A stretch of DNA of 64,000 bases from positions 41,821,136 to 41,885,135 of the forward strand of contig NC_041008.1 of NCBI RefSeq assembly GCF_004193775.1, read 5' to 3'. Every line of letters starts with the position of its first letter. Position 1 is the first letter of the stretch. Position numbers and translations under genes: made by a program. Positions 46,794 through 60,559 of the stretch are shown here, in pieces. Origin of the DNA: Glycine soja (taxonomy: Eukaryota > Streptophyta > Magnoliopsida > Fabales > Fabaceae). The notes under the pieces were generated by a model, which saw only the letters and a program-made list of their open reading frames with translations, had not been told where the DNA came from and searched no databases.

Positions 46794-47602
46794 GTGACAT
46801 CTATCTAAAAGACGAAAAGAAAGAAAACAAGCAACCTTTCCGCCTATTCCAGTGTAAAAGATAAAGGAAGCAACCTCATTTAAAGGAGAAAAAAATAATG
46901 TCCCAATAGTCTTTTTTTTAGTTCCTAAGACACAAACCTGACTCATGGGAAACAAGTTCTTTGTCATTGCTGGTCCTCGTTTTCCTCTTTGATGCAATAG
47001 TACTTCATTTTATTTTAATTTATGATTATATGACTCGTTGATGCAACGGCAATTCCCTTGAAAACAAAAAACAAAAAAATAGAAACATACAGGAGAAAAA
47101 CGTAAAAGATGTATAAGTATGTCTAATGAGTAACTTTGTACATAGCATACCACTCTTAACGTGGTTAAGAATGTCAGAAAAATGATATTTGATTTTCATA
47201 ACTGATACATACGCTTCACATATATCAAACATAAAACAGGGAGGAATATGGCACAGCAACATCAAATGAATATCATTATATACAAGAATGCCAGAACGAT
47301 GGTATTCATTTTCATAACTGATACATACGCTTCGCATATCATACACAAATCGGGAGGGATATGGCACCGCAACATCAAACGAATATCATTATATACAAGA
47401 GATGTCAACCATAATCAACAATATAGTGAGTGTTTGGTTTGCCCTTTACGGCTCCAGACATCCATTCACGTGTTCCAAATTGGCAAACGTTAAAGTAACT
47501 ATACAGCTGGATTGGAAAAAAGGTGGGTTACCATGAACCCTAGCTTTTTCCAAAGACAGAAAGTATTCCCTCCACGTTACGAATACTTCAACAGAATGTG
47601 AT
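46794..47602. other. LCAT4 3' flank with 115-bp tandem duplication
   Basis: Downstream of the LCAT4 stop. Two copies of a ~115-bp unit (47171-47285 and 47286-47402) share ATAACTGATACATACGCTTC, GGGAGG-ATATGGCAC and GAATATCATTATATACAAGA. The near region, 47403-47602, probably includes the LCAT4 3' UTR. Confidence 0.75.
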
Positions 47603-50600
47603 TCATGAGGCGTCAACTGAAACAGCCAAAGCATTCAGTTGAACGTGTTGTTTACCCTCATTGTTTGGGTGAACAATGACAGTAGCATGCGCCTCGGAAT
47701 AAGATTGATTGGCTCCTTCTTGTGAAACTGATATGGAGCACACTTTATCTGCTGTGCAGCTTTGGTCATCTTGGACTTTAGAAATAATTTCCCATTCCTC
47801 TTTAAGGGATGCTACTTCTACACCCTTCTCTTTATGCCTCTCCATTTCAAAAGCAGTAGGTAGAATCACATAATCATTGACAGGGTTGTAAAAGGGATCA
47901 GGTTCTCCAGCCTTCAGCCAGTGCTTGAGAAGCCGGAATACGTGAGGCTCACGAAGGATACGCTGATGTTCACCAGGCACACCAACCCTTGCCTCCGCAT
48001 TGAGACCATCAGCCTGCATTTAGGTTTAATCAAAATACATTTTGGGCTTTAACCCAATCATTACTACCAACACTAATGCTACTTCATTGACACAATACCA
48101 AGAAAACTCGTGTATACGGAAATTAACAAACCTTTGCCGATTCTATAGGAACTGTTCCATCTCCATCAACACATACGTATTTGGCCTGAATATTAAGAAA
48201 GATAAAAGTAAGCATTGGCAACCAAAACAAAGAAAAGTAACCAAATGATGACTTGAGGGGGCAAATAATTTAAGCAGATTTAGCATCAAACATGTTCAAT
48301 TAAAACTATTCTTCAATGATATTACACTAGAGAGAAAAGACACTGTCAATAATAGAATTAAATATTTTGAAACAATAATATAAAGTGGAGGAAAAGAGAA
48401 ATGTGGTGCATCCGTCAAAAAGAAATTATTTACATTTACTAATTCTATTAATCAACACAGTTTATTGACTAATTCAATCAATAAATACTAAAATAAATAC
48501 AAACAAAATGCAGACGGAAAACTGCCCAGACTTTTATTCTATGCAAGTATAAAGAAAGAAAACTGTATTGTAAACTTGGGGAATCAATATTGCATGCAGC
48601 CGTGCACCATAGCATATGGCCATCCCTCTCCTTTGATACGTAACATGAATCAAGAAACATATTTAACACAATCACAAATGTATTGACCTGGAAATAACAT
48701 AGCTGTTGCAGATCTGTGACAGGCTTGTCCCCACTTCCAAAGCTGCAGAATAATAGTTATGTAAAGTGATGGTCAGTGGTCACATATTTCCAAAAGAATT
48801 ATAAATACCTACTTGCATCCAATAGTCCATTGTTAATACACTTCACAGAATACCATTTCTAGGGTAACCATGGTACATCCAAAGAATTGATAGAGGCATT
48901 ACCAAACACTATGAGGTGTGTCAAGACTGGTCCCATAAATGTTGTAAAATTTAACTTGTGAGGGAAGTTTGGCAGAAGACAGAATCTCCCATGTTTTGTT
49001 TGCCCATTTCAAGATCTCCAAGTTGAAGGGCAGGGGCAAATCCACACCATTATAATTAACCTGGATATCAGATAGATATCATACCAATCTAATTAAGCTG
49101 CCCAATAAACATCCAAGATGAGTAGATATTGAATAGAAATACTTGCACTCTTCTCCCCCCCAATTAACCAGCATTAATAGGCATGTGAAAGCAAGAAATC
49201 CTCCACTCCACTCCACCGCCCCACAAAAAAAAAAAACACAGTAAGATTTGCTTAAAGAGAGTAGAGACTATGTTCAAGTTCCAAGTTCAGCTCTAAATAT
49301 GAAAAAGACAAAGCATCTTTATATTACGATTTCTTCCATTTCAAATTATCCATTAATCATTGTTAGTATAGAATTTAAAACTATAACACATTCAATTTCA
49401 TGTTAATGTTAGTGATACTCAAATTTAAACAAGTTCCATTAATTTGCATGCTGAGAAAGTTAACACTGGTAACTCACTGTGTTATTTAAAAGAGCTTGCT
49501 TCAAAACCTCGATGCTATCACATGGTGGATATGACTCCAGAACAATATGTGATTTCCCATCAGAATCACGTCTCTCACGCCACAATTCCAGAACAGGAAT
49601 ATGTTGCCAATGAGAATTAGGACAACCCATAAGTTCGTATATTGATGGACATTCAATCAGCTGTGACATTGAAACAAGCTTCAATAAACAATTCTACAAT
49701 ATCAAAATATCTAAATACCAAAAATTGAAAGGGAGGGAGAGAGAGAGAGAACAACATGAATAAAAAAAGGATGCATGCATACAAAAAAAAAAAACACAAG
49801 ATTATTCTTTAAATAATCAAAACACAGGGAAGTAGCACAAACAATAGAAATAGAGAACACACCATCCAACAATACATACACTGGAAAATCCAAATCATGT
49901 AGTCTATATTAAAAGATCTTACAAGATGAAAGTGTAATCCAATAATAAAATAACTTTTTATAAAACTATGAATAATAGCAGTCAAAACTATTTTTTATTA
50001 TTTTGTATTATGTCACTGAATTCTTTTTTCTTCTGGTATAACCATAGGGTTCAAAAGCATAATTGTGAAGTGTGACAATTAGTTAAGCAATTTAAGTTTT
50101 TGACTTTGGTTTAGGGAAGATCTTGTCATCAGTAGTTTTCTATTTCTTCAGACTGGTGAATAAACACTTAATCTATCTGCACTAGTTGTCAGTTGCCTTC
50201 ACTGAAAGGTAAGGGTAAATTGCTGAGACAGTTAGGAAACAAACTCAAAACACAAATATAAAGTTTTGTATTAGGAAACTATAGATAAACAAATTCAAAA
50301 CACAAATCCAGAAGACAAAAATAACTGATATGTACCAACTGGTGCATGCTCCATTTGGAAATATAAAAGTTTTGTTCCCATCCTTCCACAAATGACATTC
50401 CATTTAAAAAGGTAGAATAGATGGTTCCCGGTGCACCTGCAGAACAATGAGCGAGCACAACTACACCATTATGTACTTTTCCATGGTAAAACAAAAAATT
50501 AAGGGACCTCTAAGTAGCTAAAACAATACAGATGATATATGAAGGCAACAAAAGCATACTATTAAGTCCAAATCATATTTTGGTCAACATCAAGTGAAAT

Positions 50601-52931
50601 GACAGTGAGTGATCTAACACTTCTCTTTTGATATTTGAAGATCATGCTTTTTATGCACATTTTTTTTCCATCAACTATTTTAGCCTATGTAGATAACATG
50701 ATATTGGCTTCTTCAAATATATTAAAGAAGGAAAACAAATTTTTAACAGACCCATCATTATAAATTGCATTGAAAAGCTAAAAGAATCATTCATCAGATA
50801 TCCTTAATTATAATTCCATACTTCTTATAAATACAGAATAGAATTACTTACCCTGGAATGGTGCACAAATTGCAACCCAATTCTTAACATATTTCTCAAA
50901 AATCTGAAAAAAGACATGTTTCAGCAGTAGATAAATTCCAAGATTGAAGTGTATAAACCATAAATTGAAACTACAAAATAAAATAAAACTGATATAAGAA
51001 GCTTAACAGATGTGTTACATCGCTTTGCAGGCACATGAAACATTTCACCAAAAGACCACCCATAGAATGAGTTATAATATTTATCTTCTTCCCTCCTGCA
51101 GCATTATAAATTGATTCTAACTTTGCAGCTAACCGATCCATTGTTTCCTTCAACCTAAATGAAATAAACAGAGCAATTGTAAAAAAAAATATCTTTCATT
51201 TGGTTAAATACTTTTTAGAGAACTTATCCTTAGGATTGTGGGAAATCATACCACCAAGCAATAGCCAAAAGATACACTGGAGAGACATCAATCAGATTAA
51301 ATTCATTTGCACAATTACATCAATCAGCTGATAGCTTCCTCAGAAAACTTATCATTTCATAATAATAACAACAAACTATGAAAATACTCTGCATAATTTT
51401 TACAAATCAATTTCATTATTAAAAAAAATATAGAATCAGTTTTTCCTTGCCGAAAGATGACATAAAATAATCCCATAACATGTAGATATTTGAAGAGTAG
51501 GGTGTTTGAAATTTTTAATTTCACTATTATGGATTAGCGATGAGAAGGCAAATGACTCCTTTTCCATGATTTGTAAAATTGCTCCAGCTTTAAATTAATT
51601 AGGTACCTGTTACTTTGGCGAAAATCGTATCCAAAACCAAAAAGCGTCTTTCCCTCTTCAAACCCCCACTTACGCATTTCAACGATCATGTCATGGAAAT
51701 AATACACAGAATCACTTCCAAACATCTGCTCAAAAGAATTATACAGGATTCATGAATAAATTGCTTGGCTATTTGCATTGCAATTCAAGCAACTCAGTTT
51801 AAAACAAGCATACCAAGTCAGGGTCCAAAATGTCAATTGCATGGAGTCCATGCCTATCTTCAGGAACAATAATTGTTGAATTTGGATCCATGGACTCGGT
51901 TTTTCCTGGTTTCAAAATAGATTATTGGGTATGTTATGATCACCAAATTCAAAGTTTCTTACAGCACACTCTTCAGCACAAAACACAAATTATTTCAGTA
52001 AAGAAAGAAATAAACTAGGCAGGCACATATGCTTCGATACAGCACGAGCATTAAAGACATAAGAATACAAATCCAGGGCCATTTGGAATAGCTTCTACAG
52101 AGCTTGTTTGGACTTATCATACAAGCACTTAAGTTAAAATTTGAAGGTATTTACTTTTAAGCTTTAAGAAAGTGGCTCCTATAAGCTCTTTTACTTAGCT
52201 GGTGTTTGTTTGCACATCAAATTTGTGAGTCAAGTGGCATTTTCATGCCAATAGCGTAAAACTAAAACACAGAAACTACTATTTGTAGCTTTTGCTCCAC
52301 GTGCATCAAATACTGATAAACAGTAAACCAAACATGCAGTTAATAACTTCCATGGTGATCGGCGAAGCTTATCAAAAGAAATAAGCTTTCAATGTAATAA
52401 ACTATTAATTAGCTATTATCACAAGGTTTGCTCCCTGCCTAACTTCAATCATTAGTTATTTAATAAGTTGTTGCAAAGCAAGGAAAAAAATGCAACGAAC
52501 AATTTGTAATTTTAACTTTTTACCATGTAAACCTACAATTTCACTTAATTCGATATCAATTTTATTTTTCTTCAATCCGAAAACATCTTCAGAACATTGA
52601 CAGCATCAACGAACAACAAAATAGCACGAGTTTCAGCTTTCAACGTGCTTTATTTAATTTCGTAAAACGAAAACTAGGTCCTACCGGTGGAAGGATCGTA
52701 ACGCGACCAAAGCTTGGTCTTCAGCGTGTACTCGGCGTTGAGGAAGCGAACCCAGACGCGTTCATGGCTTCCGTCGGTTTCGTCAACGGCGTGCAGCATC
52801 GAGCCACCGACACCGGGCACCAGCAAAACGGGGTCCAGATTAGGGTTTACGTAGGGCTGCGGCTGCGGGTTCTTGATCAGCTTCAGCCACAGCTCCAGCG
52901 ATTGAAGAATTTCGCCCAGCAAAATCGCCAT
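47603..52931 (-). CDS. LCAT4: Lecithin-cholesterol acyltransferase-like 4 (phospholipase A type)
   Basis: Exons on the minus strand: 52931-52685, 51905-51814, 51725-51607, 51154-51019, 50903-50852, 50436-50336, 49660-49478, 49060-48903, 48742-48688, 48185-48132, 48013-47603. All eleven join in phase to 535 residues. Start region: MAILLGEILQSLELWLKLIK, then PVLLVPGVGGSML. Alpha/beta-hydrolase triad: Ser183 in ITHSMGG, Asp388 or 390 in CVDGDGTVP, His415 in VGVPGEHQRIL. Other marks are GWGFEEGKTLFGFGYDFRQ-like sequence in exon 3, WEQNFYISKWSMHQL and YNPVNDYVILPT. Arabidopsis LCAT4 (At4g19860) is a cytosolic Ca-independent phospholipase A; no signal peptide is seen here, which agrees. The gene faces away from the cytochrome c6A gene and neighbours the glycosyltransferase relic. 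Confidence 0.95.
52199..52345. mobile_element. Possible MITE in LCAT4 intron 1
   Basis: The left end GCTGGTGTTTGTTTGCACAT and the right end, inverted, AACTGCATGTTTGGTTTACT are weak inverted repeats around a TGTTTG core. The bounded ~147 bp differs from flanks. A second GCTTGTTTGGACTTATCA patch lies at 52100. No target duplication fixed. Confidence 0.3.
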
Positions 52932-54322
52932 CCCGAGTTAGGGTTTCGATTGGGAATCGCGAGTTAGGGTTTCGATGATTTGGGGAAATCGCTGTGTGCT
53001 GTTACGTAGAGAGGTTAATTTCGTCACGGTGGGTATGCCAGCAAAGCTCTGCGCTGCACGGAAGGTTCAGAGTTTGAGGAAGAGACGATAACGTGGAATG
53101 GACAAAGTTAATTATTTGCCACTTGTGAGGATTTTATTGTGGCCACCAACTTTCCTCATCCGAATAATTTCTTACTATTTACCAAGGTAAAATGTGAAAA
53201 ATAGGAAGTTGTGGATATAGTTGGTAATTTTTATTTTTTACATCAATAAACTTGGTTTTTCTTGAAATTTTGTAATCATAACATATCGGTTTCTTAATTT
53301 AGTAGATACAGGGGAATTGATTGAAAAATACTAGTATCCATAATAATTGAGTAATTAAGCATTTTACGCTATAAACGTGTTTAAGCAAATAAATGGGGAA
53401 TATATGTTATCTTATTAGTTTGGATAGGTTCATAATTGGCTCTTAGATCGTTGACTTCAAGCAAATAGTGTACAAGATGAAGAAAAATTGGTTGCCTATT
53501 TCTAATTATGGGCTTGAGTCTGTCCATTCTCAAATCTAAAGGCCTGCTTAGGAAAAAGATTTGTTATTCTCACTCGTTTTTCTTCTATTATCACATCCTA
53601 TCTTTTAATTTAATTTTTAGTTCTACATTATTTCCTCACACTCCTCCCCCTCTTATAGGGACAGAAATCCGCCTTAGAGAAGATAGCTAGTTTTGTTCTC
53701 CTTACGGTAAGGGAAAGACATGCATACCTCCATTGTAGAATCTCAAATAGAGATTAAACAAAAAATGGAGGAAGTTCCTCTCTCCGAAGGTTATTCCAGG
53801 GAGAATCTTATAAATAATAATAATAAAAAAAAGACATGAGATAGGAGGGTTACAATGTGTTCGAACAGCAAATAGATATAATATGGGTGAGATAATACAT
53901 CGTTTCTCTATCTCTTTTCCAATTTCCCTTCAATCAAATATATTTACCTATCATTTTATTGTTCATCTATTTTCATTTTCTCTTTTTTATTTTCATCTAT
54001 TTTATTTAGTTTTTCTTAACCAAACACAACTTTATTATTTCTCTTTTCACTTCTTAAGAGTGTGATAAAGATATAAAAAAAATTGAATTAAAGTCAAATA
54101 TAAAAAGTGTGAATCTCTCCTAAAAAATATATAATTTATCTCATATTTCTCTCCTCTCTTCCTAAAACAAACACAGCTTTAGTCTAATTTTTTTTTCGCC
54201 TCATGCGCCACCTCTCTAAACCTTCGTCTATTCCTCAAACCACTTACTACTTTCTTTAAACACAATAAATCCCAATGAATTTTTTCTTTGAAGATAAAAA
54301 CTAATGAAAGAAATCCAACCGC

Positions 54323-54381
<59 letters not shown>

Positions 54382-54655
54382 CCGCGATAATTGCAGTCTT
54401 TGATTATGTGGTGAGACTGAAAAATAATCTCACAAGTTTTGACTCCTTACACAGTCACCCGATCGAAACTTATTCATATTTAAACTCCTTGTCCTCCCCA
54501 ATGTTTCAGCTAGTCTATATAAAATATAAGTATACGTGTCACATGTGTTAGTGAGTGGATTGGAGTTAAGCAACCACTCCTGGACTCGTACGTTGTAGAC
54601 ATATCCTGTTTCAGTTGGCTTAAGGTTTTCTTTTTATTATATAGGAAGAAACGAA
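52932..54655. other. Divergent promoter region, LCAT4 / cytochrome c6A
   Basis: About 1.7 kb between two divergent start codons. It is AT-rich with a long TA microsatellite at 54326-54380. A duplicated GAGTTAGGGTTTCGAT unit lies just upstream of the LCAT4 ATG (about 52935 and 52961). No ORF is supported. Confidence 0.7.
54326..54380. repeat. TA dinucleotide microsatellite
   Basis: About 27 TA units, the longest in the window, some 280 bp upstream of the cytochrome c6A start. Confidence 0.95.
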
Positions 54656-57325
54656 ATGAAACTTGCTTCTTTGATTTCTGGTTTCACTGATTACACTCAC
54701 CTCCTCTCTATTAAGGTAAAACTCCTCTCTCTATCTCACTTTTCCTGTGTGATTTTGAATTTTGTGTTATGTGTTAAGCCAGAAAAAGAAAAAGAAAAAG
54801 AGAGACTGACAAGTAGAATTCTGGGTATTGAATTGTTGATTAAAAGGACAATGTGATGAGGGAAGAGAAGACAATTCCTACAAGGAAGAATGAAGTGAAG
54901 TTTTTCAAGAGCTTGGCTCCTCCTCTTGTGGCTGCTTTTCTAGTCTTATCTCCAATTTGCAGCACTCCAGGTTAGTACCTCTCCTTATCCATGTTCTCTT
55001 TTTAAAATACTAAAATGCCCCTGCTTATGATTCAAATGACATGACTGCCAACATGATGCCATACACCTAGTCTTGTTTTATACGGCTCCTTTTCAAAATC
55101 ATTTTTTTTTCTTTTTGTCGATGTGGATTGATGCCAAAACAATTACGAAAATAATTTATTTGATGATATATGAAGCTTGAGAGCTTCACATAAAGCAAGA
55201 ACCAAATCTTAGATGCATGATTCTTCTTGAAAGATACCTCTAATAGAACAATGAATAAATAATATATGCACCATTTATCCGGTTATAATCACAAATTATC
55301 ATATATAATAAATTTATTAATTTTTATAATAATTAAAACAAAAGTCATGCTAAGAATGATTTTTTATTAATTGACAGTATGAAAACATTTGTCTATTAAA
55401 TCTTGAAAAACACCTAGAAGGCTGGAAGTAATGCAAGGTTTTTATGTAAAGACTAAAAACCCATCTTGCATTTGTAATTTAACCATGTGGCACCTTGGAA
55501 CTGTATGTATATGAGAAAATCCCAGTTGAAGAGGAAGAAATGTATTGGATATAGATGGTTAGAGATTAAAAAAGAAATTGGTTATGACATTACTTGGTTA
55601 GTAGATTTCCCTCTTGAATATAACTCATGATGTAATCTTCTTCTGATTCAATTAACTCCACTTTACCGAATCCCAATTTCTCTCTTTTTCTTGGATTCTC
55701 ATGTTTGCATAATTGTATGTTGCTAAACGATCAAAGAACATGCACTCAAGGGTTGAATGATTTACAATAGCTCTATATCAAGAATTCTGATTTGTTTCTA
55801 ATTGTTAATGATAACAAAGTGGCGTAGGGTTATAGACTGAAAATGTGTACATGCTTGCTAAATATTTGTGTGTGCCAATTGGCTAGAATCAGTTTACAGT
55901 TATTAGATCAACTGGGTTGCTTCCTCGACTTTATCTTGTCTCACTTAAATTAGATGTAAGACAAGAAAGTTTATTATTGATATACTAACTAACTAGCACT
56001 TCTAGACTTATAAGCTATTCTAAAGGTAATCTTTACATGAAAGAGACATGTAGTTCATGTTTAGCTTCTTCTACTCTACAGTTTCAAGTGCTCAAACCGT
56101 AGATATTCAGAGAGGAACCACATTGTTTCGTCAAGCTTGTATTGGATGCCACGATGCAGGTGGAAACATAATACAACCGGTAGGGCATCCCCTTATGAAT
56201 GACATGCATCTCTTTATGTCCTTGCAAACTAAAATTAATTTGTTCTTTGTTCCTTTTTCTTTTCCACTATTTTAACTTACAGGGGGCAACTCTATTTGCA
56301 AAGGATTTACAGAGGTAAATGGAGTAAATTAAACCTAAGCACCCTCATGCTGTGAATTGAAGATATGGAATAGAAAGCACTGAAATTTTTAAAGGATACA
56401 TTTCAAGTCTTAGTTGCAACTAAAAATTTCAGAGCTCATTTCTTTCATACTTAATGAAGAATGAAAATAATCTATCAAGTATCAACTATTTCCAATGCAA
56501 GTTGCAAACTCATCTTGCTTAAATTGAAGGCATAAATCAATATATCTTTCTTGTAAATTGCTTGCTTAGCAAGTTCTTTAGAGTATCAACAAATGTGAAT
56601 TTGAAAGTCACAGTTTGTTGGCCTCTAGCAACAGTTGTAGCAAACTTCTGAGTCTTTTTGGTATATCTTTGAAATAATCCAAATGTTGTTGCTCAACAGA
56701 AATGGAGTTGATACAGAAGAAGCAATCTATGGTGTCACCTATTATGGCAAAGGACGAATGCCAGTAAGTTATCTTGTAAGATGAGCTCTCTGCATTAAAA
56801 TGGATATGTAGGAAAGAGGGAAATAGACAACCCATTAGAACATTAGTTAATTCAAATCATAAAAACATAAATAGATTATCAAGTATTTGAGTGAAATCAA
56901 TCTTGACCATCTATGTATAGTTTTGTATGGTTAAAATTAACTTCTCTAACCTTTCACTTTCACTAAATGCACATACATATACATTGTTAATTTCCTTCAC
57001 TTAATGCCTTAGCATTTTGTCTTTCATCATTCACATTTATGTTTACTGGTTTAAATAATCCGTACCCATATCTAGATTCTACTTGGTCAACCAAAGGGAT
57101 CTAATTCAGTTGTTTAAGGAGGATCTGGTACTTGTTTTCGATTCCTACATACTTGGTCAAAGAATGTCTTACACTTGCTTGCAGGGCTTTGGTAAAGAGT
57201 GCATGCCACGGGGTCAGTGCACATTTGGAGCTCGTTTGGAAGATGAAGATATCCAGATATTGGCCGAGTTTGTCAAGTTACAGGCTGATCAAGGGTGGCC
57301 AAGTATAGAGACTAAAGAAGAATGA
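54656..57325 (+). CDS. Cytochrome c6A, thylakoid lumen, six exons
   Basis: Exons: 54656-54715, 54847-54970, 56082-56179, 56283-56314, 56700-56763, 57185-57325; phase is kept and gives 172 residues. The heme site is C81-IG-C84-H85 (RQACIGCHDAGGN), and the axial Met is in GKGRMPGFG (Met125). The plant/green-algal c6A hallmark loop with two cysteines is present as KECMPRGQCTFG (Cys132 and Cys138). A hydrophobic segment FFKSLAPPLVAAFLVLSPIC ending SSA before QTVDIQRG fits a lumenal targeting signal with cleavage after Ala65. The upstream exon 54656-54715 is the least certain part; an alternative start is the Met at 54856 in exon 2. c6A is a low-potential lumenal cytochrome of uncertain role, proposed in dithiol oxidation; it does not replace plastocyanin. 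Confidence 0.92.
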
Positions 57326-60021
57326 TTTAATACATATTTGGTTCAATTTAATGAATTTATTTAAGAAAAAAAACAATTGCTTATTTGTTTCAATTTTTTA
57401 GGGAACTTTTGGAAAATAAATGATTATTTATGTAGAATTTAGCTGAACCAAACATGCTATTAACTTTCGTTTCATTAATATATAAATGTTTGATTTGCAG
57501 TTATTTTGAGCTTACAGAGTTATTTTGTGCGAAGACATATGTTGGCATGGAAATTTTGATAGGATTTGGGCTTGGATTCTTTTAAAATTACTAAAAATTA
57601 AGGCAAACAGAAGCCCTAGCTACTACTAGAGGTATACTTGTACCCAGGCCCTCTGATCCGAGCAAATTATAGATCTAAAGGCAGATCGATGAAATTCTTT
57701 TGCATAAACTATTTTTCAAAATTTTCTTTAAAAAATGCTTATAATAAAATGATTACCATAACTATTTTTTGTAAACAATTATATTCGAGCAAAGTATAAC
57801 CATTTTAAACGATAAAGTTCTCCTTCTAAATATTTCAAGTAATTACATTTGCAAGACTCAAACATAAAATTACTAATTTTAATAGAACAACATTACATCA
57901 ATTGATATACATGCTTGATCGTAAAAGTGATTATTAATATTTTAAATATATAAATTAAACTAACCATTCATAGATTTGAATTCATCCCAAAGTTTTGCAT
58001 GAGTACAAACAAAGCATTCACTGAAATGCTTGGTTTTTAAGGGTATATTTGAGTGTCAGGTAAAAAATTTTATAACAAATTTGACCTTTTTTTTGGATTT
58101 AATTATTTTTTTGTCCTTATAATTGTAACAACTTTCTTTTTAATCCATATAGCTTAAAACATCTCATTTAGATCTTCATAGTTACAAATTTTTACTCTTT
58201 TGATTATCGTTATTTAGTATCAACTAATATAACAAGAAAGGAACGTGACGAAGGTTATTTAATCCATATTCATTTCAAATGGCGACAGGCAACTTTAGAT
58301 GACGAGAACTGAAAGGATAAACAAATTACAACTATACGGATTAAAATAAGACGTTTTAAGTGTGATAAACTTTTTTTTTTCTTTTCTAAATCTAATGTTT
58401 AAGTTTGACAGACAGTCCTGAAGACCATGGCATGTCCATGAGCCTACTTCCCAGCCCCAAATGACAAACTCCTTATGTCTTGGGCCTACCGGCCTGGCAA
58501 CCTACTCCACACAGTCACATATAAGGGTGTTGCTTCCTTAGTTCCCTTTGGTAGTAATCCCAAACATACATATCAATTAATGTCTACTAAGCTATATAAA
58601 AATATATATTTTTCGTAGAATATAGCAAAAAGGGGCTAGTGATAATTAACTGTCTCATTTAGTTGGTCACCAACTCAAGCAAAACTTTGACTTAGATAAA
58701 GCACCTATCAGAAAGTTACGAGTCAAAATGAGCCAAGCGTGGGGGTTAAGACTTCGAAGGATGATTCTCACTAAACCCTAGGTAAGATGATGACACATTG
58801 AATCAAATACGTGAACAGAGATCCCCAAAACATTTAACAACAAATTGCATAATGCTCACAAATCACGCCATAGCTATATATATAGCTCCACCTTTTGTGC
58901 TCTACTTTAGCCCTTTCAAGTATATAAAAATATTATTAAAGATTCCCACAGCTAGAGCAATGGTCCTCCCAAGCCTCAACAGCCAACCCTTTAAGCAAAA
59001 CGGGACAAACTAGATCTCTATTCATTTTTCCCATGCGTAAATGTAGAGATAAAAGGTAAAAAATCTAGACTAATCAAGAGCCATTGGGTGGTACAAGTTG
59101 TCACTTTATAGTTTGTTGCCATGTGCCACTTTGTGCTTGGTATCATGGAATTTCCCTCAAGCCAAGGGTTTCTTCACCTTTGCATATGGGCGATTTGATG
59201 AATTAATCTTGAAAATAGATTTCTAGACAAAGCAACTTGTGTTTTTAATTACATTCTTCTTTGGGATTGAAGCTGAAAAAGCTGATTGTTGATAATGTTT
59301 AATATACTAGAAACAGCTGTTGCGAAAATTATTTATTGATTGTCAAGTTTCGATTTTTTTTCCAAGAGACTATTGATGGGAGAGAGATACTTCTTTTCTC
59401 TTTATCCCCCAATGCTTGTTTTGAAATTCAGCCTTAAAAATGAAGTGATATTTGAATAGGTGTTTGTCATGTATATTCAACAATCAATACTTTTTAATCA
59501 TTATTGAACACTTGAATTAATTGCATAATAGGAATATTGATAAGAGAGATTGGATTAGATTTGAGTAAACTTATTATTGAATCCGATAAAAAATTTATGG
59601 GTTGGGTTGGGTTTGTGTGATTTTTTATAGATCCAACCCAACCTGATCATAAACGAATTGGGTCGGATTAGGCTGATTGGATCTATATATTTAATTTTTT
59701 TTATATATTTTTTTAATTTAAAACAATAATTTGTTTTTGTCTATGATTTTTGAAGTATATAAAGATAAAATACACTAAAAAAAGATCAAATTGTGAAAAC
59801 ATTTGACTAATAGAATTAATGATTTCAATTTTAATACAATATTTTTATTTTAGATTGAAATAAAGTATGATATAGCATGTGAAAATATAAACAAAATCAA
59901 GATTGAGATAAAAACAACTTAAAAAAGAAAAAAAATCATGGGTGATTTAAATCAATAATTTAATAAACTATGTGAGTTAAAAATTACTCATGCGTTTTGT
60001 ATTTAATAATAAATTTATATA

Positions 60022-60061
<40 letters not shown>

Positions 60062-60559
60062 TAAATTATATGGTATGGGTTGGGTCAGGTTAAAAAAAAA
60101 ATAGAACCTATTATCCAATCCGTTCATAATCGGATCTTAATCGGGTTGGATCAGGTTTTACACAAACACTTTAGAAACTCAATCCAATATAATTGGATTG
60201 GTTTGGATCACAGATTGACTCAAACTCATCAACACCCCTAATCATAATTATTCTAATTTAATCAATAATTTAAAATTCGTGTTTTAGTATGTAATTATAT
60301 TAAATAGTGAAAGGAATAAATTGTGATAATGATCTTTTTTGAGAATTTGCCTCTCATAAATATATATGATTTGTATGTAAAAGGAAAAAAATAATACTTC
60401 TCAAACCATTAAAGGTACACAATCAAAAGTATAATTAATGAACCCTAACGGTGTTCTGTGAGGTGTGTCGTCAACATTTACCAACCCTACAAGTATATGA
60501 ATTCAACAATCAATTGAATGTTTAGGTGTATCAAATACAATAAATGTTTTATGGTAGCT
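57326..60559. other. Long intergenic region without genes
   Basis: No supported ORF. From 59558 to 60240 there is a degenerate repeat rich in GGTTGGGTTGGG and its complement, with a TAA/ATA microsatellite at 60031-60059. The right end ATCAACACCCCTAATCAT looks like a transposon terminus, but a matching left end was not fixed. Confidence 0.6.
59558..60240. repeat. GGGTTGGGT-type repeat, possible MITE
   Basis: Opposed copies of CCGATAAAAAATTTATGGGT and CAATCCGTTCATAATCGGAT-type words and GGGTTGGGT/ACCCAACC motifs surround an AT-rich core. This composition recalls a widespread plant repeat that ends in ...AACACCCCTA. Family unassigned. Confidence 0.45.

Noticed and set aside
54288..54551. Frame with a Tyr-Ile repeat
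   Set aside because: Produced by translating the TA microsatellite.
58798..59013. 71-codon frame in the long intergenic region
   Set aside because: No motif, no splice partners and AT-rich composition equal to flanks.
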